Source: BQJD01 sp964350265 (GTDB lineage: Bacteria > Pseudomonadota > Gammaproteobacteria > Arenicellales > CAJQKF01). Taken from it: a DNA stretch of 19,545 bases. The notes below the pieces were generated by a model. It made no database searches and was not told the origin of the DNA. It saw only the letters and a program-made list of their open reading frames with translations. The translations under genes were made by a program, and so were the position numbers. This document shows positions 7,967-14,513 of this stretch, piece by piece. The stretch is taken from NCBI GenBank assembly GCA_964350265.1, contig CAYGJZ010000076.1, forward strand, positions 1 through 19,545, read 5' to 3'. Each line of letters starts with the position of its first letter. Within the stretch, counting starts at the first letter, position 1.

Positions 7967-8137
7967 TCAGCACTCCGGGTCGGGCGGTGGCGCCGCGTCG
8001 GTGGCCGGCTGCTCCGTGCCATTGTCCGTTTCGGTGTCCTTGGCGTCGTCCTGCGCCCAGGCCGCGGGGGCGGCCAGCAGCGCCAGGGCCAAGGTCAGTA
8101 CCGCGGCGGGCACGGTACCGTTCAGTCTGGTTGCCAT
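7967..8137 (-). CDS. 56-residue secreted acidic peptide, unknown function
   Basis: A small gene, not recognised as any named family. The product begins MATRLNGTVPAAVLTLALAL with a Sec-type signal (hydrophobic VLTLALALLAAP, then AAWA, likely cleaved before QDD). The predicted mature part is only about 28 residues: acidic and Pro/Ala-rich (QDDAKDTETDNG, then TEQPATDAAPPPDPEC), ending in a single C-terminal Cys. A good ribosome site, AAAAGGTG, lies five bases before ATG 8137. It stands directly upstream of the periplasmic rhodanese gene on the same strand and opposite the tlpA-like gene, suggesting a role in the same extracytoplasmic thiol/sulfur process. Function is unknown; the reality of the gene rests on signal peptide, ribosome site and context. 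Confidence 0.65.
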   Translation of the reverse strand: MATRLNGTVPAAVLTLALALLAAPAAWAQDDAKDTETDNGTEQPATDAAPPPDPEC

Positions 8138-8155
8138 GTTTGCACCTTTTCGCAG

Positions 8156-8183
8156 TTCGCACGATTCGCCACGAGGGTATTAT
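8156..8183 (+). promoter_or_regulatory. Candidate sigma-70 promoter for the tlpA-like gene
   Basis: TTCGCA (8156-8161, four of six) and TATTAT (8178-8183, five of six) are separated by 16 bases. Transcription would start near 8190, giving a leader of about 90 bases to ATG 8282. The same AT-rich island may serve the divergent small-peptide/rhodanese pair (TAATAC on the minus strand), but no good -35 is seen that way. Confidence 0.45.
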
Positions 8184-8281
8184 TGCCTGACGTGGAAGCG
8201 CAATGCCAGATGCGTCATCGCCGCGCCCGGCGGCGGTCGCGTCCAGCCTGGCGGGAATCAGACAACCGTGGTGAGGGATCG

Positions 8282-8812
8282 ATGCACTGCAACCGTTGCG
8301 CCGTGAAGACGCCGACGCCCGCGACCCGCCGGGTCGCCTGGTACCTGTTGTTCCTGTGGACAGGCCTGCTGGCCGGTGGGCTGCAGGCGGTGACGGCCGC
8401 CGAGACGGTGGATTTCCGCCGTCCCGACCTTAACGGGCGCATGCACGCGCTGTCGGACCATCGTGGCCGCTTCGTGGTGGTGAACTTCTGGGCCACCTGG
8501 TGCGGCCCGTGCGTGCGCGAAATCCCCATGCTGCGCACGCTGCATGCCGAGCGTGACGACGTGGTCGTCGTCGGCGTCAACTTCGAGCAGATCGACGACG
8601 CTTCGCTGCGCGCCTTCCTCGACGAGTTCGAGGTGTCGTACCCGGTGGTGCGCGCGGGTGGTGAACCGTTGCTGCCCTTCGAGCCGTTGCTCGGCCTGCC
8701 CACCACCTTCGTGGTGGATCCCGACGGTCGCCTGCTGGCGCGCAGGACCGGCGAGGTGACCCGCGACTTCATCGATGACCTGCTGGCCGGCCACGGCCGG
8801 AGCGGATACTGA
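8282..8812 (+). CDS. TlpA/ResA-type periplasmic thioredoxin-like protein
   Basis: A 176-residue extracytoplasmic thiol-disulfide oxidoreductase. Residues about 17-38 form a hydrophobic signal or membrane anchor (AWYLLFLWTGLLAGGLQAVTA), with a possible cleavage site before AETVDF. The thioredoxin fold carries VVNFWATWCGPCVREIPML with the redox pair Cys74/Cys77, and the cis-Pro loop LGLPTTFVVDPDGRLL. Proteins of this family usually reduce disulfides, for example in cytochrome c maturation. ATG 8282 has GAGG six to seven bases upstream. Two extra Cys (MHCNRC, residues 3 and 6) sit before the membrane segment, which is unusual. It is divergent from the rhodanese pair. Confidence 0.88.
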   Translation: MHCNRCAVKTPTPATRRVAWYLLFLWTGLLAGGLQAVTAAETVDFRRPDLNGRMHALSDHRGRFVVVNFWATWCGPCVREIPMLRTLHAERDDVVVVGVNFEQIDDASLRAFLDEFEVSYPVVRAGGEPLLPFEPLLGLPTTFVVDPDGRLLARRTGEVTRDFIDDLLAGHGRSGY

Positions 8813-8897
8813 CCGGGGAGTAATGGCTTTGCTGCACTGCGCTGGTTTACAGTCGGCGGAGACACAAGGACCCGTTGCACACTGCTGGAGGAACACC

Positions 8898-8933
8898 ATG
8901 CCGGGAATCACCACGCGGACCGGCTCCGCATGA
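8898..8933 (+). CDS. 11-codon leader ORF coupled to the acyl-CoA ligase start
   Basis: A short ORF encoding MPGITTRTGSA. It has the only strong ribosome site in this gap (GGAGG, six bases before ATG 8898). Its TGA (8931-8933) is interleaved with the two consecutive ATG codons of the ligase (8930 and 8933), so the stop and restart overlap. The ligase ATGs themselves have no usable ribosome site. This arrangement suggests that ribosomes finishing the short ORF re-initiate on the ligase. The peptide contains no obvious attenuation-type codon run. A sequencing indel fusing the two frames is the main alternative. Confidence 0.5.
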   Translation: MPGITTRTGSA

Positions 8934-10480
8934 TGCAGAACATCTGGCGCCTGATCAGCGCCTCGCTCACGGCCGATCCCGGCCAGTCCGGGTGGATCTG
9001 TCGCCTGGCCGGCGGCAAGGAACGCATCGTTCGCTACGACGAGCTGTACAAGGCCGCGTTGAACCTGGCGGCGCAGTTGCGCGGGCTTGGCGTCGAGCCC
9101 GGCGACCGCATCGGGCTGATGGCGCACAACGGCCCGGAATGGACGGTGGCGGCGCTTGCGGTATGGAAGGTGGACGCGGTGCTGACGCCGATTCACGTCG
9201 GCAACAGCGACCACGAGATCGCGGTGCAGGTGGCGGCCACCGAACCGCGCTTCATCCTCAGCCACCAGCGCGCCTTCGCCGATACCGACGTCCCCATCGT
9301 GCTCGACGCCGCCGGCCCGGTCAACGAGCGCGAGGCAGAGCTCGAGCCCGCCCGCGGCGACGATGACGAGGCCGTGGCCATCTACACCTCCGGCAGCACC
9401 GGCAACCCGAGAATCGTGCGCCTGTCCCACGGCAACCTGGTGAGCAACGTCACCGCCTCGGCGAAGCTGGCCGAGCCCACCCGCGAGGACCGCTTCCTGG
9501 CGCTGTTGCCGTTCTCCCATGCCATGGGGCTGACCGGGGTGAACCTGCTCGCCCTGCACGTCGGTTCCACGCTGGTGGCGCCGCGGGTGCTGGCGGCGGC
9601 GGAAATCCTCGCCGCCATGCGGGAGAACCGCATCAGCATCCTGGTGGCGGTGCCGCGGCTGTTTCGCAACATCATGCTCGGGCTGGAAAAGCGCCTGGCC
9701 GAAGGCAGTCCGCTGCTGCGTGCCTATGCCGCTGCCGTGCGCGCCTCGCCGATGTTCCTGCGGCGGCACATCAACGCCCCCATCCGCAAGCAGTTCGGCG
9801 GACACCTGAACTGCTGGATGAGCGGCGGCTCGCGCCTGGACCCGACCATCAAGAAGTACTTCCTGGACCTTGGCATCTCCCTGCGCCAGGGCTACGGCCT
9901 GACCGAAACCTCGCCGGTGGTGTCGGCCCAGCGGCACTTCGATCGCAACCTGGACAGCGTCGGCCAGGTCATCGAGGGCGTCGAGGTGCGCATCCGCGAG
10001 CCGGATGCCGATGGCTGCGGCGAACTGCTGGTGCGCGGTCCCAACGTCATGCTCGGCTATACCGACGAGGCCTACACCGCGGAGGTCATCCGCGACGGTT
10101 GGTTGCATACCGGGGACATCGCCCGCATCAACGAGGACGGGCACATCGTGCTCACCGGCCGCAGCAAGCGACTGATCGTCACCGAGAGCGGCAAGAACGT
10201 CTACCCGGAGGAACTGGAGACGCTGCTTGAACGAGACCCCCGGGTCAAGGAGGCGGCGGTGCTGGAGCTCGATGCCCGGCCGGCGGCGGTGCTGGTGGTG
10301 GAGGGTGACGATGCCCGCGAGCTGGCCCGCGAGGTGGTGCGCGGCTTCAACAAGATGGTCTCCGGTCACAACCAGATTTCCCGCTTCGCGCTGATCGACG
10401 AGCTGCCGCGGACGCCGCTGGGCAAGATCGCCCTGCACAAGCTGCCGGTGTTCTTCCGCGACAACGAGGTCGTCCGCTAG
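8930..10480 (+). CDS. AMP-forming acyl-CoA synthetase/ligase-like protein
   Basis: A 516-residue member of the ANL superfamily, which activates a carboxylate with ATP to an acyl-adenylate and normally passes it to CoA. The core motifs are in order: A3 YTSGSTGNPR (152-161), LLPFSHAMGLTG, MSGGSRLDP, A5 RQGYGLTETSP, A7 WLHTGDIA, A8 LTGRSKRLIVTESGKNVYPEELE, and the A10 lysine in TPLGKIAL (Lys499). The A3 loop ends in Arg where Lys is usual. Overall it resembles medium/long-chain fatty-acyl-CoA ligases; the real substrate is unknown. Translation starts at ATG 8930 (or 8933), overlapping the stop of an 11-codon ORF. It lies 117 bases after the tlpA-like gene and before the clpB promoter. Confidence 0.88.
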   Translation: MMQNIWRLISASLTADPGQSGWICRLAGGKERIVRYDELYKAALNLAAQLRGLGVEPGDRIGLMAHNGPEWTVAALAVWKVDAVLTPIHVGNSDHEIAVQVAATEPRFILSHQRAFADTDVPIVLDAAGPVNEREAELEPARGDDDEAVAIYTSGSTGNPRIVRLSHGNLVSNVTASAKLAEPTREDRFLALLPFSHAMGLTGVNLLALHVGSTLVAPRVLAAAEILAAMRENRISILVAVPRLFRNIMLGLEKRLAEGSPLLRAYAAAVRASPMFLRRHINAPIRKQFGGHLNCWMSGGSRLDPTIKKYFLDLGISLRQGYGLTETSPVVSAQRHFDRNLDSVGQVIEGVEVRIREPDADGCGELLVRGPNVMLGYTDEAYTAEVIRDGWLHTGDIARINEDGHIVLTGRSKRLIVTESGKNVYPEELETLLERDPRVKEAAVLELDARPAAVLVVEGDDARELAREVVRGFNKMVSGHNQISRFALIDELPRTPLGKIALHKLPVFFRDNEVVR

Positions 10481-10503
10481 CGCCGGGCCTGTCCGTCGCG
10501 GGC

Positions 10504-10531
10504 GTTGATTCGGCCGCGATAGGCCCCACTT
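10504..10531 (+). promoter_or_regulatory. Sigma-32 (heat-shock) promoter of clpB
   Basis: GTTGAT (10504-10509) resembles the sigma-32 -35 core CTTGAA, and CCCCACTT (10524-10531) resembles the -10 CCCCATNT, with a 14-base spacer. By analogy with the E. coli groE promoter, transcription would start near 10540, giving a leader of about 50 bases. clpB is a known member of the sigma-32 regulon, which supports the call. The htpG promoter in this window has identical spacing and a better match. Confidence 0.65.
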
Positions 10532-10534
10532 TCA

Positions 10535-10591
10535 GTGCAGTAATTCGGGCGACCAGCCCGCGATCTCCACGTTTTTCTACGGGTACTGCAC
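10535..10591 (+). repeat. 8-bp inverted repeat ending at the clpB start codon
   Basis: GTGCAGTA (10535-10542) and its exact reverse complement TACTGCAC (10584-10591) are separated by 41 bases; the second arm ends one base before the clpB ATG. Between them is a second hairpin, CGGGC/GCCCG (10546-10550 and 10556-10560). If transcription begins upstream of 10535 the arms would pair over the initiation region; with the start predicted near 10540 only part of the first arm is transcribed. Confidence 0.4.
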
Positions 10592-10592
10592 C

Positions 10593-13193
10593 ATGCGAAT
10601 GGACAAACTCACTTCGCGCTTCCAGGCCGCGCTGGCCCAGGCACAGAGCCTGGCGGTGGGGCGCGACCACGCCTTCATCGAGCCGATTCACCTGATGATC
10701 GCCCTGCTCGACCAGGACGGTGGCAGCGTGCGCCACTTGCTGACACTGGCCGACGTCAACATCAACCTGCTGCGCTCGGGCCTGGGCGAAGCCCTGGAAC
10801 GGCTGCCGAAGGTGGAGGGCCACGACGGCGACGTGCACGTGTCCAACGCCCTGGGGCGGTTGCTCAACGTCACCGACAAGCTGGCGCAAAAGCGCAATGA
10901 CCAGTACATCTCCAGCGAGCTGTTCGTGCTCGCGGCGGTGGAGGACAGCGGCGAACTGGGCAGCCTGGTGCGCAAGGCCGGCGCCAGCCGCGGCGCGCTG
11001 GAGCAGGCCATCGAGCAGGTGCGCTCGGGCAGCAAGGTCGACGACCCCGGTGCCGAGGACCAGCGCCAGGCCCTGGAGAAATACACCCTGGACCTGACCG
11101 AGCGCGCCGAACAGGGCCGACTGGACCCGGTGATCGGCCGCGACGACGAGATTCGCCGTACCATCCAGGTATTGCAGCGGCGGACCAAGAACAACCCGGT
11201 CCTGATCGGCGAGCCCGGTGTCGGCAAGACCGCCATCGCCGAGGGGCTGGCCCAGCGCATCGTCGACGGCGAGGTGCCCGAGGGCATGCGCAACAAGCGT
11301 CTGCTGTCGCTGGATCTTGGCGCACTGATCGCCGGCGCGAAGTTCCGTGGCGAGTTCGAGGAACGGTTGAAGGCGGTGCTCAACGACCTGGCCAAGCAGG
11401 AAGGCCGCATCATCCTGTTCATCGACGAACTGCACACCATGGTCGGTGCCGGCAAGGCCGAGGGGGCGATGGACGCCGGCAACATGCTCAAGCCGGCGCT
11501 GGCCCGGGGCGAGCTGCACTGCATCGGCGCCACCACCCTGGACGAGTACCGCAAGTACGTGGAGAAGGACGCCGCGCTGGAACGCCGTTTCCAGAAGGTG
11601 CTGGTGGACGAGCCCGGCGTGGAGGACACCATTGCCATCCTGCGCGGCCTGCGCGAGAAGTACGAAGTGCACCACGGCGTGGACATCTCCGATCCGGCCA
11701 TCGTCGCCGCCGCCACCCTGTCGCATCGCTACATCAGCGATCGCCAGCTGCCCGACAAGGCCATCGACCTCATCGACGAGGCGGCCAGCCGCATCCGCAT
11801 GGAAATCGATTCGCGTCCGGAGAGCATGGACCGCCTGGATCGGCGCATCATCCAGCTGAAGATCGAGCGCGAGGCGCTGAAGAAGGACAGGGACGATGCC
11901 AGCCGCAAGCGACTGGCCGCGCTGGAAGAGGAGCTGGCCGGCCTGGAGAAGGAATACGCCGAGCTGGAGGAAGTCTGGAAGGCGGAGAAGGCGGCCCTGC
12001 AGGGCAGCCAGCACGTCAAGGAGGAACTGGACCGCGCCCGCGTGGACATGGAGACGGCGCGCCGCGCCGGCGACCTCGCGCGCATGTCCGAGTTGCAGTA
12101 TGGCCGCATTCCCGAGCTGGAACGCCAGCTCGGCGCGGTGGCCGATGCCGAGGGCCGCGAGGGCACCTTGCTGCGCAACCGCGTCAGCGCGGAGGAAATC
12201 GCCGAGGTGGTGTCGCGCTGGACCGGCATCCCGGTGAGCAAGATGCTCGAGGGCGAGAAGGACAAGCTGCTGCGCATGGAGGCGGAACTGCATCGCCGGG
12301 TGGTGGGCCAGGACGAGGCCATCACCGCGGTCAGCAACGCCATCCGCCGGTCCCGTGCCGGCCTGTCCGATCCCAACCGCCCCTATGGCTCGTTCCTGTT
12401 CCTCGGGCCCACCGGCGTCGGCAAGACCGAGCTGTGCAAGGCGCTGGCGGCGTTCATGTTCGACACCGAGCAGTCGATGGTGCGCATCGACATGTCCGAG
12501 TTCATGGAGAAGCACTCGGTGGCGCGGTTGATCGGTGCGCCGCCGGGCTATGTCGGCTACGAGGAGGGCGGCTACCTGACCGAGGCGGTGCGTCGCCGGC
12601 CCTACGCGGTGATCCTGCTCGACGAGGTGGAAAAGGCCCATCCGGACGTGTTCAACATCCTCCTGCAGGTGCTCGACGACGGTCGCTTGACCGATGGCCA
12701 GGGCCGTACCGTGGACTTTCGCAACGCGGTGGTGGTGATGACCTCGAACCTGGGCTCCGACCGCATCCAGGAACTGGCCGCGGCCAACCACTACGGGCGC
12801 ATGAAGCAGGCGGTGCTGGACGTGGTCTCCCATCACTTCCGCCCGGAGTTCATCAACCGCATCGACGACCTGGTGGTTTTCCATCCGCTGGAGCGAGAAC
12901 AGTTGCGGGAGATCGCCGCCATCCAGATGGCGTCGCTGCGCCGGCGACTGCGCGATCGCGAGATGGAACTGGTGTTGACCGATGCCGCGCTGGACAAGCT
13001 CGCCGAGGCCGGTTTCGACCCGGTCTACGGGGCGCGTCCGTTGAAGCGGGCCATCCAGTCCTCGCTGGAGAACCACCTGGCCGAGGAGATCCTCGCCGGG
13101 CGTTTCGGCCCCGGGGATGTCATCGAGGTGGACGCCGACGAGGAAGGCCTGCGCTTCTCCAGCGGCCAGGGCAGCGCCGTCGACGCCGCCTGA
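10593..13193 (+). CDS. clpB: ATP-dependent disaggregase ClpB
   Basis: An 866-residue Hsp100 chaperone that, with DnaK/DnaJ/GrpE, extracts and refolds aggregated proteins in the cytoplasm. Domains in order: N-domain (1-150, with GRDHAFIEPIHLMIALLDQDGGSV); NBD1 with Walker A GEPGVGKT near 206 and Walker B IILFIDELHT; a coiled-coil middle domain around 410-530, rich in Lys/Glu/Ala heptads; NBD2 with Walker A GPTGVGKT near 605 and Walker B VILLDEVEKAHPD; and the C-terminal small domain with YGARPLKRAIQ. The length equals that of E. coli ClpB within ten residues. The start is ATG 10593 (MRMDKLTSRFQAAL); ATG 10599 is an alternative. No strong ribosome site is visible. A sigma-32 promoter lies upstream and a perfect hairpin follows the stop. 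Confidence 0.97.
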   Translation: MRMDKLTSRFQAALAQAQSLAVGRDHAFIEPIHLMIALLDQDGGSVRHLLTLADVNINLLRSGLGEALERLPKVEGHDGDVHVSNALGRLLNVTDKLAQKRNDQYISSELFVLAAVEDSGELGSLVRKAGASRGALEQAIEQVRSGSKVDDPGAEDQRQALEKYTLDLTERAEQGRLDPVIGRDDEIRRTIQVLQRRTKNNPVLIGEPGVGKTAIAEGLAQRIVDGEVPEGMRNKRLLSLDLGALIAGAKFRGEFEERLKAVLNDLAKQEGRIILFIDELHTMVGAGKAEGAMDAGNMLKPALARGELHCIGATTLDEYRKYVEKDAALERRFQKVLVDEPGVEDTIAILRGLREKYEVHHGVDISDPAIVAAATLSHRYISDRQLPDKAIDLIDEAASRIRMEIDSRPESMDRLDRRIIQLKIEREALKKDRDDASRKRLAALEEELAGLEKEYAELEEVWKAEKAALQGSQHVKEELDRARVDMETARRAGDLARMSELQYGRIPELERQLGAVADAEGREGTLLRNRVSAEEIAEVVSRWTGIPVSKMLEGEKDKLLRMEAELHRRVVGQDEAITAVSNAIRRSRAGLSDPNRPYGSFLFLGPTGVGKTELCKALAAFMFDTEQSMVRIDMSEFMEKHSVARLIGAPPGYVGYEEGGYLTEAVRRRPYAVILLDEVEKAHPDVFNILLQVLDDGRLTDGQGRTVDFRNAVVVMTSNLGSDRIQELAAANHYGRMKQAVLDVVSHHFRPEFINRIDDLVVFHPLEREQLREIAAIQMASLRRRLRDREMELVLTDAALDKLAEAGFDPVYGARPLKRAIQSSLENHLAEEILAGRFGPGDVIEVDADEEGLRFSSGQGSAVDAA

Positions 13194-13200
13194 GCCACCC

Positions 13201-13223
13201 GCGCCCCGCCATCGGCGGGGCGC
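13201..13223 (+). terminator. GC hairpin after clpB
   Basis: GCGCCCCGCC (13201-13210) and its perfect reverse complement (13214-13223) enclose the 3-base loop ATC, seven bases after the clpB stop. The 10-bp stem would be very stable. There is no U-tract behind it, so it may terminate inefficiently or act as a 3'-end stabiliser. Confidence 0.6.
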
Positions 13224-13243
13224 GCGTCACCCGGGGATTCGCT

Positions 13244-13249
13244 TATAAT
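13244..13249 (+). promoter_or_regulatory. Possible -10 box for the nucleotidyltransferase gene
   Basis: A perfect TATAAT lies 21 bases after the clpB hairpin and 108 bases before the next gene's ATG. The -35 region at 16-18 bases is GC-only and does not match TTGACA, so the promoter would be weak or activator-dependent. Confidence 0.35.
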
Positions 13250-13357
13250 CGGCATCGTCCCGGCGTCCGCAGGATGCCGGGTGCGACTGATTCCAGACCC
13301 TCTGAACGATGGCGGGCCTCGCCGGGCGCCGCTCGCCAGCCAACGGGCCAAGCGACC

Positions 13358-14494
13358 ATGAAAGCGATGATACTCGCGGCGGGCAAGGGTACCCGGCTGC
13401 GCCCGCTCACCCAGGTGCTGCCGAAGCCGATGATTCCCATACTCGGCAAGCCGGTGATGGAGTACCTGGTCGAGGAACTGGCCCGGCACGGCTTTCACCA
13501 GGTGATGGTGAACACCAGCCACCTGGCCACCAACATCGAGAACTACTTCAACGACGGCCGCCGCTGGGGCGTGGAGATCGGCTACTCCTTCGAAGGTTTC
13601 ATCCGCGACGGCGAGGTCTTCGCCCAGCCGGTGGGGTCGGCCGGCGGCATGCGCCGCATCAACGACTTCGGCGGCTTCTTCGACGACACCTTCCTGGTGG
13701 TCTGCGGCGATGCGCTGATCGATCTCGACCTGACCACCGCGGTGCGTCGCCATTGGCAGTCCGGCGCGGTGGCCTCGATGGTGGTGGCGCGGGTGGACCC
13801 GTCCCAGGTGTCCAGCTACGGCGTGGTGGAATGCGACGCCCATGGCCGCATCAGCGGCTTCCAGGAAAAGCCCTCGGTGGCCGAGGCGCGATCCAACCTG
13901 GTCAACACCGGCATCTACCTGTTCGAGCCGTCGGTGCTGGAACTGGTGCCGCCCGGCGTCGAGTACGACATCGGCAGCGAGCTGTTTCCCGCCATCCTCG
14001 ACGCGGGCCTGCCTTTCAACGCCATCGACATCCCCTTCAACTGGATCGACATCGGCCGCCTGAGCGACTACTGGGAAGCCAACCAGCGACTGATGCGCGG
14101 CCAGCTCAACTACGTGCGCATGCCCGGCACCGAGGTGTATCCCGGGGTATGGTGCGGGCTGAACGTGAACGTCGACTGGGAACGGGTGCGCATCGAGGGG
14201 CCGGTGTACATCGGTGCCGGTTCGCAGATACACGCCGGCGCCGAGATTCTCGGGCCGACCTGGATCGGGCATGGCTGCGTGATCGAGGGCGGGGCGCGGG
14301 TGCGACGCAGCATCCTGTTCGAGTACAGCCGCCTCGGTGGACGTGCCGACGTCGACGAGGCCGTGGTCTTCGGCCGCAACTGCGTGGACCGCGAGGGCAA
14401 CCCGATCCACGACGGCGACCAGGAACTCGACTGGGTCAGCGACTCCCGCGATGCGCCGCAGCTCGGCGCCACCGGATCACGGGCGGTTCGCTAG
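13358..14494 (+). CDS. NDP-sugar nucleotidyltransferase with left-handed beta-helix tail
   Basis: A 378-residue sugar-phosphate nucleotidyltransferase, expected to make an NDP-sugar from NTP and a sugar 1-phosphate for glycan or exopolysaccharide synthesis. The N terminus is the NTP-binding signature LAAGKGTRLRPLT followed by LPKPMIPILGKPVMEY. Further core motifs are GSAGGMRRI, FLVVCGDALIDLDL, GFQEKPS, NTGIYLFEP and IDIPFNWIDIGRLSDYWEAN. From about residue 275 there are hexapeptide-like repeats (VYIGAGSQIHAGAEILGPTWIGHGCVIEGGARV) forming a left-handed beta-helix. The substrate cannot be read from sequence; mannose-1-P guanylyltransferase and glucose-1-P transferases are both possible. ATG 13358 is at the conserved N terminus; the frame stays open upstream into clpB, but that part is not coding. 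Convergent with the barrel gene. Confidence 0.9.
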   Translation: MKAMILAAGKGTRLRPLTQVLPKPMIPILGKPVMEYLVEELARHGFHQVMVNTSHLATNIENYFNDGRRWGVEIGYSFEGFIRDGEVFAQPVGSAGGMRRINDFGGFFDDTFLVVCGDALIDLDLTTAVRRHWQSGAVASMVVARVDPSQVSSYGVVECDAHGRISGFQEKPSVAEARSNLVNTGIYLFEPSVLELVPPGVEYDIGSELFPAILDAGLPFNAIDIPFNWIDIGRLSDYWEANQRLMRGQLNYVRMPGTEVYPGVWCGLNVNVDWERVRIEGPVYIGAGSQIHAGAEILGPTWIGHGCVIEGGARVRRSILFEYSRLGGRADVDEAVVFGRNCVDREGNPIHDGDQELDWVSDSRDAPQLGATGSRAVR

Positions 14495-14513
14495 GCGCGA
14501 CCGCCCGCGCGGA

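Noticed and set aside
8258..10438. A 726-codon open frame antisense to the tlpA-like gene and the ligase
   Set aside because: Same artefact of high GC; the sense strand encodes two motif-complete proteins.
10347..13076. A 909-codon open frame antisense to clpB
   Set aside because: It is the GC-biased shadow of a conserved gene: the residue composition is low-complexity His/Gln/Val/Arg, it has no known motif, and the sense frame is unmistakable ClpB.
12434..13357. N-terminal extension of the nucleotidyltransferase into clpB
   Set aside because: The frame is open, but the translated extension is Arg/Gly-rich shadow of clpB; the family N terminus begins exactly at ATG 13358.
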